Shown: positions 12,501 to 12,599 of the stretch, piece by piece
Numbering within the stretch: the first letter of the stretch is position 1
Layout of the letters: each line of letters opens with the position of its first letter
Source: Candidatus Eiseniibacteriota bacterium
Lineage (GTDB): Bacteria; Arandabacterota; Arandabacteria; Arandabacterales; Arandabacteraceae
DNA length: 12,599 bases
Direction: 5' to 3'
Assembly (NCBI GenBank): GCA_030622265.1
Contig: JAUXGG010000014.1
Span: forward strand, 1 to 12,599
Notes under the pieces: generated by a model
What the model saw: the letters and a program-made list of their open reading frames with translations, nothing else
What the model was told of the DNA's origin: nothing
Database searches by the model: none
Made by a program: the position numbers and the translations under genes

Positions 12501-12599
12501 GATTCGGGCTAATAGAGTTTCTTAAACGCCGCGCCTCCCCAGTTCCCGGTGGCGCTTTAGGAACTATTTGCGCTATTTTACTATAGAGCATACACCCCC

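Noticed and set aside
12531..12558. Terminator after the barrel gene: GCGCC (12531-12535) pairing with GGCGC (12551-12555), followed by TTT.
   Set aside because: The stem is only 5 bp with a 15-base loop and three T residues; too weak to list as a feature. I see nothing else in 12501-12599.

Overview
The window looks like a fragment of a Gram-negative bacterium from the FCB superphylum or a neighbouring candidate phylum, most likely a metagenome contig. Krumholzibacteriota, Eisenbacteria, Zixibacteria or Latescibacterota type lineages are my inference. Three proteins point there together: a TonB-dependent outer-membrane receptor with an N-terminal carboxypeptidase-regulatory-like domain, a secreted protein with dockerin-like repeats of the form NLVDFGEFATHYN, and a large secreted protein ending in a type IX secretion (T9SS) type A sorting domain with the QNYPNPF motif. 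Base composition is moderately GC-rich and ribosome binding sites are strong (AAGGAGG type). I see no tRNA, rRNA, CRISPR array or transposase gene.

Left half, minus strand (4647 down to 1). Six genes are read leftward: a 62-residue two-helix membrane protein, a periodic beta-solenoid ('toastrack') lipoprotein, a SagB-type nitroreductase-like oxidoreductase, a class I SAM methyltransferase that overlaps it by 4 bases, a LapA-domain (DUF1049) two-helix membrane protein, and a YcbB/LdtD-type L,D-transpeptidase that runs off the left edge. A perfect 24-bp inverted repeat carrying the GGGGACAGACACC signature sits between the last two genes, 2 bp after the lapA-like stop codon. It looks like a REP-type palindrome and should also work as a leftward terminator.

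Divergent control region (4648-4853). It separates the leftward genes from the rightward cluster and holds a candidate extended -10 for the left operon, a TATAAT for the right cluster, two short inverted repeats and a 9-codon upstream ORF.

Right half, plus strand (4854-12500). The order is the TonB-dependent receptor (934 aa), a 219-bp spacer with a perfect orphan Shine-Dalgarno, a small secreted Ig-like/dockerin-like protein (205 aa), and a 1024-aa T9SS-exported protein. That last protein is built from two 453-residue-period copies of one domain, about 82% identical and in register without net indels. After a GC-rich hairpin comes a small outer-membrane beta-barrel gene that reads as broken: GTA where the start codon should be, and a one-base frameshift at a G4 run.

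My working interpretation is that the right half is a cell-surface uptake or binding locus: receptor plus two exported partners, with an outer-membrane barrel next door. The ligand cannot be read from the sequence. The in-frame duplication inside the T9SS protein, with cysteines gained only in the second copy, is the most unusual feature of the window.
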